DNA of 63,457 nt, taken from assembly GCA_017615325.1 (NCBI GenBank), contig JAGAAI010000038.1, forward strand, positions 1 through 63,457. The letters are read 5' to 3'. Positions within the stretch are counted from its first letter, which is position 1. Each line of letters opens with the position of its first letter. The position numbers and the translations under genes are program-made. This document shows positions 18,266 to 26,500 of this stretch, piece after piece. The DNA is from Clostridiales bacterium. Its GTDB lineage: Bacteria > Bacillota > Clostridia > Saccharofermentanales > Saccharofermentanaceae. Under the pieces are notes generated by a model, which was not told where the DNA came from, made no database searches, and saw nothing but the letters and a program-made list of their open reading frames with translations.

Positions 18266-19342
18266 TTATTCTGTCATCATGATATTTCCCTTTTGAAGGG
18301 CTGCGCTGAAGACCAGACCGGAATTGCCTCCGCACCTTCTTATGAGGACATTTCCGTCCGATGATGCGAGGCATGCTGCAGCAGTACAGATGTCATGCAT
18401 CTTCTCGGGCGCAAAAGTCATCTGCAGGGGGACAACAGCCTCCGACAGGCGCTTTGCAGAATACGCTGTAACTGAAGTGCCGAGATCATCTGCTATAGCC
18501 CTTACGATCTGGCTGGAATGGGCAGCCTGTGTTACTGCTATGGTCGCAACTGCACCCGGCTCGATCATGTGATTGATAAGGGCAGATCTAACATATTTGA
18601 CCGCATATTCAGGGTCTATCTTATCCTTGATCTCAAGGCCTATGCTTATCCTTCTGGGTGTTAACACCAAAGGTCTGCCGTCTCCTTCAACATCCGGGAA
18701 ATGGGTGCAGGTAACGAATACCGCAGGCTGGTCCGAGTCAGTCTTTTTCTCGGAGATATATGCCTGCACGAACGACTCCCTGGTATGGGATCCGTATCTG
18801 TTGATATCGAATATCAGGCTGTCTAAGACAGGCTCTGCGAAAGAAACGGGAAGATCCGTATATACGCTGACCCTGCCGCCGGACTTGATATATGAATTGA
18901 CCATGAGAAGAAGCTCCGGGTCATTGGGAGTCATGTTGTAGGCGTGAGCCGTCCTTGTAAGATCGGGAGCAAAATCGGAATTATCACCGAAAGAAGTGAA
19001 GCAGTCTTTCCCCAGAAGCCCCGATATCGCCTTATATACGGCATCCGTATCGACAAGGCTTGTAACGCCAGCCCTGCGGAGCACGGCTGCAAACTTGCCG
19101 TCGGGTGATACGCAGATCACAGGGAGAGATGCTATGACAGGAGAGTAGTTGTCACTTAAGATCCCACAGCATGCCTCGAGAGGGAGGATCATGACGATGC
19201 AGGCATTCTTCTCCGAAGCCGCCAGAGGAGTCCTGGAAGTAAAGAATTCCGCAGACTCTATCCACCTGCCATCCAGGCATTCCATCAGGTATTTCCCCAG
19301 TTTCAGGGATTTATCGGATCTTCCGTAGCACAACAGATACAT
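18266..19342 (-). CDS. Orphan CbiG-like protein
   Basis: 358 aa. The C-terminal ~130 residues (RRISIGLEIKDK, ATIAVTQAAHSSQIVRAIADDLG, DICTAAACLASSDG) read as the CbiG/CobE C-terminal domain, and the N-terminal part (IVMILPLEACCGIL, VICVSPDGKFAAVL) resembles the CbiG N-terminal domain. CbiG opens the delta-lactone of cobalt-precorrin-5A in anaerobic cobalamin synthesis. Here the GHxGGAN motif usual after the N-terminal 'DGRF' segment is absent, no other cobalamin gene is nearby, and no B12 riboswitch is seen. It may have lost or changed the lactonase function, or the other genes may lie elsewhere. AGGAG lies 9 nt before the ATG. Confidence 0.6.
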   Translation of the reverse strand: MYLLCYGRSDKSLKLGKYLMECLDGRWIESAEFFTSRTPLAASEKNACIVMILPLEACCGILSDNYSPVIASLPVICVSPDGKFAAVLRRAGVTSLVDTDAVYKAISGLLGKDCFTSFGDNSDFAPDLTRTAHAYNMTPNDPELLLMVNSYIKSGGRVSVYTDLPVSFAEPVLDSLIFDINRYGSHTRESFVQAYISEKKTDSDQPAVFVTCTHFPDVEGDGRPLVLTPRRISIGLEIKDKIDPEYAVKYVRSALINHMIEPGAVATIAVTQAAHSSQIVRAIADDLGTSVTAYSAKRLSEAVVPLQMTFAPEKMHDICTAAACLASSDGNVLIRRCGGNSGLVFSAALQKGNIMMTE

Positions 19343-19413
19343 TAAGTGATACTCCTTGTCCTATCTTCTTTTGAGGGAAGCTGACCTTAGAGGATCTGCC
19401 ACTCTCTTTTGTT

Positions 19414-19419
19414 ATTATA
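19414..19419 (-). promoter_or_regulatory. Predicted -10 element for the CbiG-like gene
   Basis: A perfect TATAAT on the minus strand, about 70 nt before the CbiG-like ATG and after the terminator of the predicted small RNA. No strong -35 is visible, TTCTTG at 17 nt being the best candidate. Confidence 0.4.
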
Positions 19420-19452
19420 ATATAACTGTCGAAAATCAAGAAAAAAGTTCCG

Positions 19453-19575
19453 AAAATACCTTGGGCGCCCGAATCTATTCGGACGCCCAAGGCATGGAAT
19501 AAGGGATAGATTAGAAAAATGTCATTGTCAGCACGATCGGTAAGAGTCCTTATCGGGATAACTTCCCTTTCGTGT
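19453..19575 (-). ncRNA. Predicted small RNA (~120 nt)
   Basis: The interval 19343-19662 has no plausible coding frame. On the minus strand it holds a good promoter (19582-19610) and, about 85 nt after the expected start, a strong terminator hairpin at 19459-19492: 9-bp arms CCTTGGGCG/CGCCCAAGG, one mismatch, 5 more pairs, a 4-nt loop and a T-rich tail (TATTTT). The sequence between includes smaller hairpins (GGGA/TCCC; CGATAAG/CTTACCG). It could be an independent small RNA or a prematurely terminated leader of the CbiG-like gene. No known riboswitch consensus is recognised. Confidence 0.45.
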
Positions 19576-19581
19576 AACTGA

Positions 19582-19610
19582 ATGATAACAAGAATAAAGA
19601 AAAAAGTAAA
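19582..19610 (-). promoter_or_regulatory. Predicted promoter of the small RNA
   Basis: Minus-strand TTTACT (-35, 19605-19610), 17-nt spacer, then TATCAT (-10, 19582-19587) preceded by TGT, an extended -10. The spacer is T-rich. Confidence 0.5.
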
Positions 19611-19662
19611 CTATGTTGCTATTGCTTTTTTGTTAAAATTTTTAACGATTTTGGGGAAACTC

Positions 19663-20295
19663 CTACCTGTTTTTCGATGATTTCATCTGAGCAAGGAATC
19701 CCGCCACCGCAAATATGATCATAACTACACCCGCCACGATCGATTCCGAAGGGGTCGTGACGGACTTCACGCCGAAGATAAAATCAGCTATCCCGTTGGC
19801 AGCCATGGTACCCTGTGGAGTGGAGATAACGCCCATGAAATAAGGGGTTACGACACTTCCTATGATCTTCGCTCCTGCCAGACACGTGACAAGAGCGACT
19901 ATGGTCCGCCTTGCTCCCCAGAGCAAGATCCCGGCGATGAGACCTATGACAACCCCGATTATCGCTGCCACAAACGGAACCTTAAAGTATTGGGAATAAT
20001 CCGTATAGATCCACCAGCAGAAGAAAAGACATGTGATGGCGATACATGCTTTCTTGCAGAAGACACCGGACAAAACTGCGAAAAGGATTATGCAAAGGGC
20101 TATTATTATGTAGCCTGCAAAGGGGATCCCCACGATCGTGGGTTCCAGTGCGCTCCTTGCATATCTTCCGGCGACAAAACCTATGAACGCACCTAAGAGC
20201 GTCATGGAAAGACGGAAGAACCTGTATCCGTTAAAACATATGAGGATGCCCGCAATAAGCAGGATCACGCTGACAAAAAGATCTGTCAATTCCAC
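19663..20295 (-). CDS. Polytopic membrane protein (TMEM198/DUF4203-like)
   Basis: About 210 aa with seven closely spaced hydrophobic segments and almost no loops. Glycine-rich helices such as LLGAFIGFVAGRYA and AAIIGVVIGLIAGILLWG resemble the DUF4203/TMEM198 type. Function unknown. I start at the GTG at 20295, placed 7 nt after GGAGG; an upstream TTG in frame would begin inside dus. It overlaps the end of dus by 10 nt, so it is likely translated from the dus transcript. Confidence 0.65.
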   Translation of the reverse strand: MELTDLFVSVILLIAGILICFNGYRFFRLSMTLLGAFIGFVAGRYARSALEPTIVGIPFAGYIIIALCIILFAVLSGVFCKKACIAITCLFFCWWIYTDYSQYFKVPFVAAIIGVVIGLIAGILLWGARRTIVALVTCLAGAKIIGSVVTPYFMGVISTPQGTMAANGIADFIFGVKSVTTPSESIVAGVVMIIFAVAGFLAQMKSSKNR

Positions 20296-21266
20296 AATAT
20301 ATCCTCCACCTCTTCGACTGTGGAAGCCCTGCAAAGCCGGTCTTTCAGTTCAGCCGCTCCCTTCATTCCCTTAACATAACACACAAACACGCTTCTCATC
20401 GCCCTTACGGCAGCATCCTCGGAAGGAGCCAGTTCCACTTCTTCCTTAAGGTGCTTTAAGAGCATCTCCTTGCGCTCTTCGAAGGAAGGTTCCGTAAAGA
20501 CTTCGCCTTTCATCTCCTTTAAGATCCTATCGAAGACCCATGGATTCCCCTGGGCGGCACGCCCGACCATAAGGCCCTGCGCAGAGCATTTTTCTTTCAT
20601 CTTAAGAGCACTTGCCCCGTCCTGGATGTCCCCGTTTGCAAAGAATGTCACGCCGGCTTCTTTTGCGGCTTTGCCCATCAGGGCAACAGCCTCTATATCG
20701 GCCTGTCCGGAATACATGGCGGCAGCTGTCCTCCCATGGACACATATCATATCAGATCCTGCGTCAGCTAACACCTTTATGAAATCAGGATCGCCCTTTG
20801 CCCCCCTGTCAAAACCTATCCTGGTCTTGACTGTAACAGGCTTCCCGCAAGCCGCCTTACGGGCTGCTCTCACTATATCTCCTGCAAGTTTGGGAGTCTT
20901 CATCAGCGCAGAGCCTGCCCCGGTCTTTATGACCTTGGGCACGGGACACCCCATGTTGATATCGATCATGTCAGTCTTAGACAGCAGCTCGTCGTCCAGT
21001 ATCGCTCCTATAGCATATTCAAAATCAACTGGGTCAAAGCCGAAGAGCTGTATTGACGTAAGACCTTCCCTGCCGGGATCTATCCTTAAATACTGGTATG
21101 AAGGACCCACTCCCCTATACCTTATGGATCTGGCTGAACAGAGTTCCGTTGGGGCATATGCCGAACCGAATCCTTTGCAGATGACTCTGTAGGGTACGGT
21201 CGAGAATCCTGCCATGGGCGCAAGGCAGACAGGGTTATCCAATTTGATCTTTCCGATGCTTGCCAA
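20286..21266 (-). CDS. dus: tRNA-dihydrouridine synthase
   Basis: FMN-dependent reductase that converts uridines in the tRNA D-loop to dihydrouridine. TIM barrel with the N-terminal PVCLAPMAGFSTVPYR, catalytic cysteine in DINMGCPVPKV, VKTRIGFD, VHGRTAAAMYSG and GLMVGRAAQGNPW. 326 aa, DusB-like. The start is a TTG at 21266, 7 nt after AGGAG, since no ATG lies close by. It is transcribed divergently from the G3E GTPase genes. Confidence 0.94.
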   Translation of the reverse strand: MASIGKIKLDNPVCLAPMAGFSTVPYRVICKGFGSAYAPTELCSARSIRYRGVGPSYQYLRIDPGREGLTSIQLFGFDPVDFEYAIGAILDDELLSKTDMIDINMGCPVPKVIKTGAGSALMKTPKLAGDIVRAARKAACGKPVTVKTRIGFDRGAKGDPDFIKVLADAGSDMICVHGRTAAAMYSGQADIEAVALMGKAAKEAGVTFFANGDIQDGASALKMKEKCSAQGLMVGRAAQGNPWVFDRILKEMKGEVFTEPSFEERKEMLLKHLKEEVELAPSEDAAVRAMRSVFVCYVKGMKGAAELKDRLCRASTVEEVEDILWN

Positions 21267-21293
21267 TTATAGGCTCCTTGTATAAGAAATTTC

Positions 21294-21317
21294 TCTTGAA
21301 ATTATTATAAATCAAGA
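21294..21317. promoter_or_regulatory. Inverted repeat in the divergent dus/G3E promoter region
   Basis: Perfect 6-bp arms TCTTGA and TCAAGA separated by 12 A/T bases. It lies 40-60 nt before the first G3E gene, in the only space available for its promoter. A metal-responsive operator is possible given the genes, but the arms do not match the Zur box consensus I know. Confidence 0.25.
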
Positions 21318-21355
21318 ACAAAATATATGTTGTTATAAAAAGAGGAGTAAATTTT

Positions 21356-22306
21356 ATGGACGATTGTCTGGTCTATTTTTTTACAGGTTTTCTCGACAGC
21401 GGGAAGACCTCTGTCATTTGTTCATGGATGGACGGGGATAATTTTCGCGACAAGAAGATGGTCGTGATCGCAACTGAAGAAGGTGAAGAGGAATACATCA
21501 AGGATAACTATCCTTCCTGTGACCCTGTCATCATCAACTGCGAGACGGATGAGGTCAACAAAGACCTTACTTTCGATATTGAACGCAAATACCGCCCCGA
21601 GGTCGTTTTCATCGAATGGAACGGCTCCGTATCGCCTGCCGAGTTTTTCGAGAAGGTCGATGTTCCGAGGCGCTGGGCATTGGCTGCTGCCATCGTTGTC
21701 GTAGACACTTCCACATACAGGGTCTACTACAAGAACATGCAGATGCTGTTCGCGGACTACTTCAGATACTCTGATACCGTCATCTTTAACCGCGTTGACC
21801 CGGAGACGGACGATATCATGAACCTAAGAGGCTCCGTAAAGAGCGTCAATCCTGCCATGAGCATCAACTTCCTGGATAAGGACAACAACATAATCAGGAT
21901 GACTGAGCACCTCCCTTACGATCTTTCGAAGGAACCCTGCGATATCGCAGCTGACGACTTCGGTCTCTTCTTTACGGATGCCATCGACAACGCTGACAGA
22001 TACGACGGCAAGAAGGTATCCCTCATAGGCCGCGCCGTACTCATGAGACAGTTCCGCAATCAGGCTTTCGCACTGGAGCGACAGGCCTATACCTGCTGTG
22101 CGGCAGACATAGGAGTTATGGCGATCCTCTGTCTTTACGAGATCAAGCCGGGATTCCCCAAGGATTCCTGGATCAAGGTCACGGGCACAGTCAAGTACTA
22201 CTCGAACGGCAGCGAGGATCCCAATGAACCCGCCCTGCCCTGTCTCGAGGTGGAATCTTACGCATTAACATCAGCCCCCGAGAACGAAGTCATCTACTTC
22301 AACTGA
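21356..22306 (+). CDS. G3E-family GTPase fused to a TIGR03943/DUF1980-like domain
   Basis: 316 aa. The N-terminal ~200 residues form a CobW/G3E P-loop GTPase: Walker A GFLDSGKT at residues 11-18, the VVVDTSTYR segment and the base-recognition motif NRVD near residue 145. Unlike classical CobW metallochaperones it lacks the CxCC metal site. Residues ~215-316 (VSLIGRAVLM, TCCAADIG, DSWIKVTGTV) resemble the C-terminal domain of YcgQ/TIGR03943 proteins, which accompany zinc-linked G3E GTPases in Firmicutes. No membrane segment. AGAGGAG lies 9 nt upstream of the ATG. 40 nt separate it from the second GTPase, so the pair is an operon; a joint role in metal insertion is inferred. Confidence 0.75.
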   Translation: MDDCLVYFFTGFLDSGKTSVICSWMDGDNFRDKKMVVIATEEGEEEYIKDNYPSCDPVIINCETDEVNKDLTFDIERKYRPEVVFIEWNGSVSPAEFFEKVDVPRRWALAAAIVVVDTSTYRVYYKNMQMLFADYFRYSDTVIFNRVDPETDDIMNLRGSVKSVNPAMSINFLDKDNNIIRMTEHLPYDLSKEPCDIAADDFGLFFTDAIDNADRYDGKKVSLIGRAVLMRQFRNQAFALERQAYTCCAADIGVMAILCLYEIKPGFPKDSWIKVTGTVKYYSNGSEDPNEPALPCLEVESYALTSAPENEVIYFN

Positions 22307-22346
22307 CGGGGATAAAAGAAATATAAGAGCAGAAAGAGGTAAATAC

Positions 22347-23462
22347 ATGGCAACAAAAGTAGATGTTTTCTCCGGTTTCTTAGGAGCAGGCAAGACAACA
22401 CTTATCAAGAAGCTCATAGCTGACGGCTATAACGGAGCCAAACTCGTCCTTATCGAAAACGAGTTCGGTCAGATCGGCATCGACGGCGGCTTCCTGAAGG
22501 AATCCGGCATCGAGATCACTGAGATGAATTCCGGCTGTATCTGCTGTTCTCTCGTTGGAGACTTCGGCACGGCCTTGAAGGAAGTCATCGACACATATTC
22601 TCCCAACAGGATCCTGATCGAACCCTCCGGTGTCGGCAAGCTCTCCGATGTCGTAGCAGCGATCGAGAAAGTGGAAGGCACCGAGATCTGCGGAACAGTA
22701 ACAGTCATCGATGCCTCCAAGTGCAGGATCTATCTTAAGAACTTCCGCGAGTTCTACGAGAACCAGATCAAGTACGCCGGCACGATCATTTTGAGCCGTA
22801 CTTCCGACATAAAGCAGGAGAAGCTCGATCAGGCAATAGATCTGATCCGTGAGATCAATGACCATTCACAGATAATAACGACACCCTGGGACAAACTCTC
22901 AGGAGTTCAGATCCTGAAAGCCATCGAGGAGCCCATCACGGCAGATGATATGGCTCAGGCTCTCGCAGAAGCAGAAGAGCATGAGCATCACCACCATCAC
23001 GATCACGACCACGATGATGACCACGATCACGAGTGCTGCTGCCATCACCATGACGACGACGATGAAGACCATGAGTGCTGCCATCATGACCACGAGCACG
23101 AAGAACATGAGCACCACCACGAACATGGCGAGGAGTGTACATGCGGCTGCCACGATCACGACCACGAGCATCATCACCACCACGCTGACGAAGTCTTCGA
23201 CAGCATAGGTTATGAGACTTCAAGATCCTTTACCAAGGCCTCCATCGAGGATATCCTGGGCAGGCTCGACGACAGTGTAACATATGGCACGATCCTCCGT
23301 TCCAAGGGTATCGTTACAGGAGAAGACGGCAGCTGGATCCACTTCGATTATGTGCCGGGTGAAGTCGAGGTCCGCGAGGGTCCCGCTGATGTTACCGGCA
23401 AGATCTGCGTCATCGGCTCCGGTGTCAACAAAGAAAATGTCAAAGAACTCTTCGGTGTTTGA
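22347..23462 (+). CDS. G3E-family (CobW-type) GTPase with His/Cys-rich metal-binding segment
   Basis: 371 aa cytoplasmic GTPase of the zinc/nickel/cobalt metallochaperone family. Walker A GFLGAGKT at residues 10-17, IENEFGQIG, the metal-binding GCICC at 63-67, EPSGVGKLSD near 92 and VTVIDASKCR near 118. Residues 211-279 form a low-complexity segment with about 31 His and 8 Cys among Asp and Glu residues, likely a metal reservoir or sensor; it separates the GTPase domain from the CobW C-terminal domain (DILGRLDDSVTYGTILRSKG). The usual NKxD is changed to SRTSD near 150-154. RBS GAGG lies 7 nt upstream. It may act with the preceding gene. Confidence 0.88.
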   Translation: MATKVDVFSGFLGAGKTTLIKKLIADGYNGAKLVLIENEFGQIGIDGGFLKESGIEITEMNSGCICCSLVGDFGTALKEVIDTYSPNRILIEPSGVGKLSDVVAAIEKVEGTEICGTVTVIDASKCRIYLKNFREFYENQIKYAGTIILSRTSDIKQEKLDQAIDLIREINDHSQIITTPWDKLSGVQILKAIEEPITADDMAQALAEAEEHEHHHHHDHDHDDDHDHECCCHHHDDDDEDHECCHHDHEHEEHEHHHEHGEECTCGCHDHDHEHHHHHADEVFDSIGYETSRSFTKASIEDILGRLDDSVTYGTILRSKGIVTGEDGSWIHFDYVPGEVEVREGPADVTGKICVIGSGVNKENVKELFGV

Positions 23463-23496
23463 TCGAATATGGGTATAATTAATTCCAGAGGTTCAA

Positions 23497-24870
23497 ATGG
23501 CTAAACGTGGTTTAAAGATAATAATCGTAGGTGTCGGCAAGATAGGTCAGACTCTCGTAAAACTCCTTACGAAAGAGGGCCATAATATCGTCATCATCGA
23601 TAAGAATGAGAAGGTCGCGGCCGAGATAGCCAATGCATATGACTGCATGGCCGTAGTCGGCAATGCCGCGAGCCATTCAGTCTTGGATGATGCGGGCGTC
23701 ATGGATGCCGACATCTTCATCTCGATCACGGCTTCAGACGAGTTCAATCTCCTCTGCTGCACTATCGCAAAGCAGTACAACGAAGACCTCGCGACCATTG
23801 CAAGAGTAAGAAGCCCCGAGTTTGCCGAAGATTCTGCTTACTTAAGAGAGACTCTCGGCATGGCCATGATCGTCAATCCCGAATATGAGACTGCAAGAGA
23901 GACCGCGAGGATCTTATTCCTCCCCACGGCTCTGTCGATCAATACATTCGCCCACGGCCAGGCTGAGCTCATAAGGATCAAGATCCCCGAGAACAACCTG
24001 CTCGTCGGCAAGGCACTGGGTGATCTGTCCCGCAACATAACAGACGGGCTGATCATAGTAGGCGTTGAGCGTGATGAAGATGTATTCATCCCAAATGGTT
24101 CTTCCAGGATCGAATCAGGTGACATCATATCCTTCGTATCGACCCGCAAGAAGACCATAGCCTTCCTTAAGGCGATCGGATTTGCAACAAGATCCGTTTC
24201 CGACACGCTTATCGTCGGCGGCGGCACATCCTCTTACTACCTTTCAAAGGAACTCATAAGATCGGGTATCGACGTGAAGATCATAGAATCGGATCCTGCA
24301 AGATGTGAACAGCTTTCCATCCTGGTACCGAGAGCATCTATCATCAACGGTGACGGTACCAAGGAAGACCTGCTCTTAGAGTCCGGTCTCGCTCATACGG
24401 AATCGTTCGTCCCTCTTACGGGTATCGACGAAGAAAACATACTTCTGACCCTTTATGCCAGATCCGTATCTGACGCCAAGGTCGTAACAAAGATCAACAG
24501 GATCTCTTTTGATAAGGTCATCGATTCACTCGACCTTGGCAGTGTCGTTACCCCGAGAAACATCTGTGCCGAAACTATCCTGTCCTATGTAAGAGCAAGG
24601 CAGGCCTCCCTGGATTCAAACCTTGAAGTCCTCTACAGGCTTTTTGGCAACAGGGCAGAAGCAATGGAATTCACGGTAAGGGAGCGTTCCGAGATCACCG
24701 GCATTCCGCTTAAGGACCTTAATACGAAAGACGGGGTCATCATCTCCTTTATCAAACGCGGCAAGGATGTCATCATCCCTTCGGGTTCCGACACCATAGA
24801 AGTCGGCGACTCCGTCATGGTAGTGACTACCCATAGCGGTTTTACGGATCTTACGGACATCCTGGGGTAA
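23497..24870 (+). CDS. trkA: Potassium uptake regulatory subunit TrkA
   Basis: Cytoplasmic peripheral subunit of the Trk/Ktr potassium system; binds NAD(H)/ATP and gates TrkH. 457 aa with two RCK units: Rossmann motif VGVGKIGQTLVKLL near residue 10 and a second GGGTSSYYLSKEL near 235, each followed by an RCK_C domain (ELIRIKIPENNLLVGKALGD; TVRERSEITGIPLKDL). A TATAAT at 23474-23479 may give it its own promoter inside the gap after the G3E gene. trkH follows 6 nt after its stop. Confidence 0.94.
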   Translation: MAKRGLKIIIVGVGKIGQTLVKLLTKEGHNIVIIDKNEKVAAEIANAYDCMAVVGNAASHSVLDDAGVMDADIFISITASDEFNLLCCTIAKQYNEDLATIARVRSPEFAEDSAYLRETLGMAMIVNPEYETARETARILFLPTALSINTFAHGQAELIRIKIPENNLLVGKALGDLSRNITDGLIIVGVERDEDVFIPNGSSRIESGDIISFVSTRKKTIAFLKAIGFATRSVSDTLIVGGGTSSYYLSKELIRSGIDVKIIESDPARCEQLSILVPRASIINGDGTKEDLLLESGLAHTESFVPLTGIDEENILLTLYARSVSDAKVVTKINRISFDKVIDSLDLGSVVTPRNICAETILSYVRARQASLDSNLEVLYRLFGNRAEAMEFTVRERSEITGIPLKDLNTKDGVIISFIKRGKDVIIPSGSDTIEVGDSVMVVTTHSGFTDLTDILG

Positions 24871-24876
24871 TAACTT

Positions 24877-26355
24877 ATGAATACTTCGATGATAAGAAAG
24901 ATCCTGGGCCAGGTCCTCATGAGCGAAGGTGCCTTCATGCTCCTGCCCTGCCTTACTTCTCTTGTCTATCGTGAACATGAAGGACTCGCCTATCTGATAA
25001 CGGCTATGGTAGCCTTCCTTTGGGGCTTCCTCTTAAACTTCAGAAAACCCAAAAACACCAATATCTATATCAAAGAAGGCCTCGTATCAACAGGTCTTTC
25101 ATGGATCGCCATGACGATCTTCGGATGTATCCCCTTCTATCTTACGGGTGAGATCCCCTCATTCGTCGATGCGATGTTTGAGACCGCATCCGGTCTTTCC
25201 ACTACAGGAGCTTCGATATTGACCAATATCGAAGCAATGTCCCACACGGCTCTCATGTGGAGGTCTCTTACCCACTTCATCGGCGGTATGGGCGTTCTCG
25301 TCTTTCTTCTTGCAATTATCCCTTCGAGCGGCGGATCCACGATCAACCTCATGAGAGCGGAAAGCCCCGGACCTTCCGTCGGCAAGGTCGTTCCCAAGAT
25401 CTCCATGACAGCAAGGCTCCTCTATGCCATCTACATGGCACTGACCGCTTTGGAGATCATACTTCTCATAGCAGGAGGCATGCCCATATTCGATTCTGTC
25501 TGCCACGCATTCGGTACGGCCGGTACGGGCGGATTCGGTGTCAAGAACGACAGTTTCATGAGTTATTCGCCCTACTGCCAGTATGTTGCGGCTGTCTTTA
25601 TGTATCTTTTCGCAATGAACTTCAACTTCTACAGTTTTCTGCTTCTTAAGCAGTTCAAAAAAGCCTTCGGAATGGAAGAGATCCTCGTGTATTTCGGCAT
25701 TACCTTCGTGACTGTATCGATCGTAACGATCAATATCTTCCCCCAGACAGGCAATTTTGCTGATTCCTTCAGGGAATCCTTCTTCACGGTAGGATCCATA
25801 ATGTCCACTACAGGTTTCTCCAATTGCGACTTCGACAAGTGGCCGATGGTAAGCCGCTTCATCCTCGTTGTGTTGATGTTCTCCGGTGCCTGCGCCGGTT
25901 CCACGGGCGGCGGCATCAAGGTATCAAGGATCCATATCCTTGCCAAGACCATAAGGAAGTCCCTCAAAGGCTACTTCCACCCTAACAATGTAAAGAAGAT
26001 CCAGATGGACGGCCACCCCATAGAACATGACGTCATCCGTTCGGTAAACGTCTTCTTTGCAACATTCATGGCAGTATTCACGCTTTCCGTATTCATCATC
26101 TCTTTCGAAAACAAGGACCCGGTCACGACCTTCACTTCCGTGGCGGCAACGATCAACAACATAGGCCCGGGTCTTGCAGGAGTAGGTCCTAGCTGCAACT
26201 ATGCTGATTTCTCTGTCCTTTCCAAGCTGGTCTTTATCTTCGATATGCTCGCAGGGCGTTTGGAACTCTTCCCTCTCCTGGTCTTCATAAGCCCGGATTT
26301 CTACAAGGCAGTGGCAGGTTCCGTTAAGACTAAGATCAAAAAGGTAAAGGCATAA
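24877..26355 (+). CDS. trkH: Potassium transporter TrkH
   Basis: Membrane pore subunit for K+ (or Na+) uptake, 492 aa. It has about ten or more hydrophobic helices and four selectivity-filter segments: ASGLSTTGAS, GTAGTGGFG, MSTTGFSNCD and NNIGPGLAGVG. GGMGVLVFLLAIIP is also typical. The ribosome site is weak, so it is probably coupled to trkA translation. No regulator lies nearby. Confidence 0.95.
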   Translation: MNTSMIRKILGQVLMSEGAFMLLPCLTSLVYREHEGLAYLITAMVAFLWGFLLNFRKPKNTNIYIKEGLVSTGLSWIAMTIFGCIPFYLTGEIPSFVDAMFETASGLSTTGASILTNIEAMSHTALMWRSLTHFIGGMGVLVFLLAIIPSSGGSTINLMRAESPGPSVGKVVPKISMTARLLYAIYMALTALEIILLIAGGMPIFDSVCHAFGTAGTGGFGVKNDSFMSYSPYCQYVAAVFMYLFAMNFNFYSFLLLKQFKKAFGMEEILVYFGITFVTVSIVTINIFPQTGNFADSFRESFFTVGSIMSTTGFSNCDFDKWPMVSRFILVVLMFSGACAGSTGGGIKVSRIHILAKTIRKSLKGYFHPNNVKKIQMDGHPIEHDVIRSVNVFFATFMAVFTLSVFIISFENKDPVTTFTSVAATINNIGPGLAGVGPSCNYADFSVLSKLVFIFDMLAGRLELFPLLVFISPDFYKAVAGSVKTKIKKVKA

Positions 26356-26432
26356 CAAAGTTCTCTCCTTCTTTATCGGCTATATGACGGATAATGGCGA
26401 AATAATTCCCCTTTCTTTGATGTATTTTTAGG

Positions 26433-26460
26433 TTGAGTTTTTCAGGAAAGAATGTAAGAT
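26433..26460 (+). promoter_or_regulatory. Predicted promoter of fba
   Basis: TTGAGT (-35) and TAAGAT (-10) separated by 16 nt, about 40 nt before the aldolase ATG, in an A/T-rich interval. A strong AGGAGG follows before the start codon. Confidence 0.55.
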
Positions 26461-26500
26461 ATTAGTTGGTTAATAATAAAATATCAGGAGGATATTATAT

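Noticed and set aside
19343..19662. Cobalamin riboswitch before the CbiG-like gene
   Set aside because: No B12-box-like sequence was seen and the interval is too short for a full B12 riboswitch plus terminator.
22976..23180. Repetitive CAC/GAC-rich DNA that could look like a CRISPR or tandem repeat
   Set aside because: The repeats are irregular short codons coding the His/Asp/Cys-rich segment of a GTPase, with no regular spacers.
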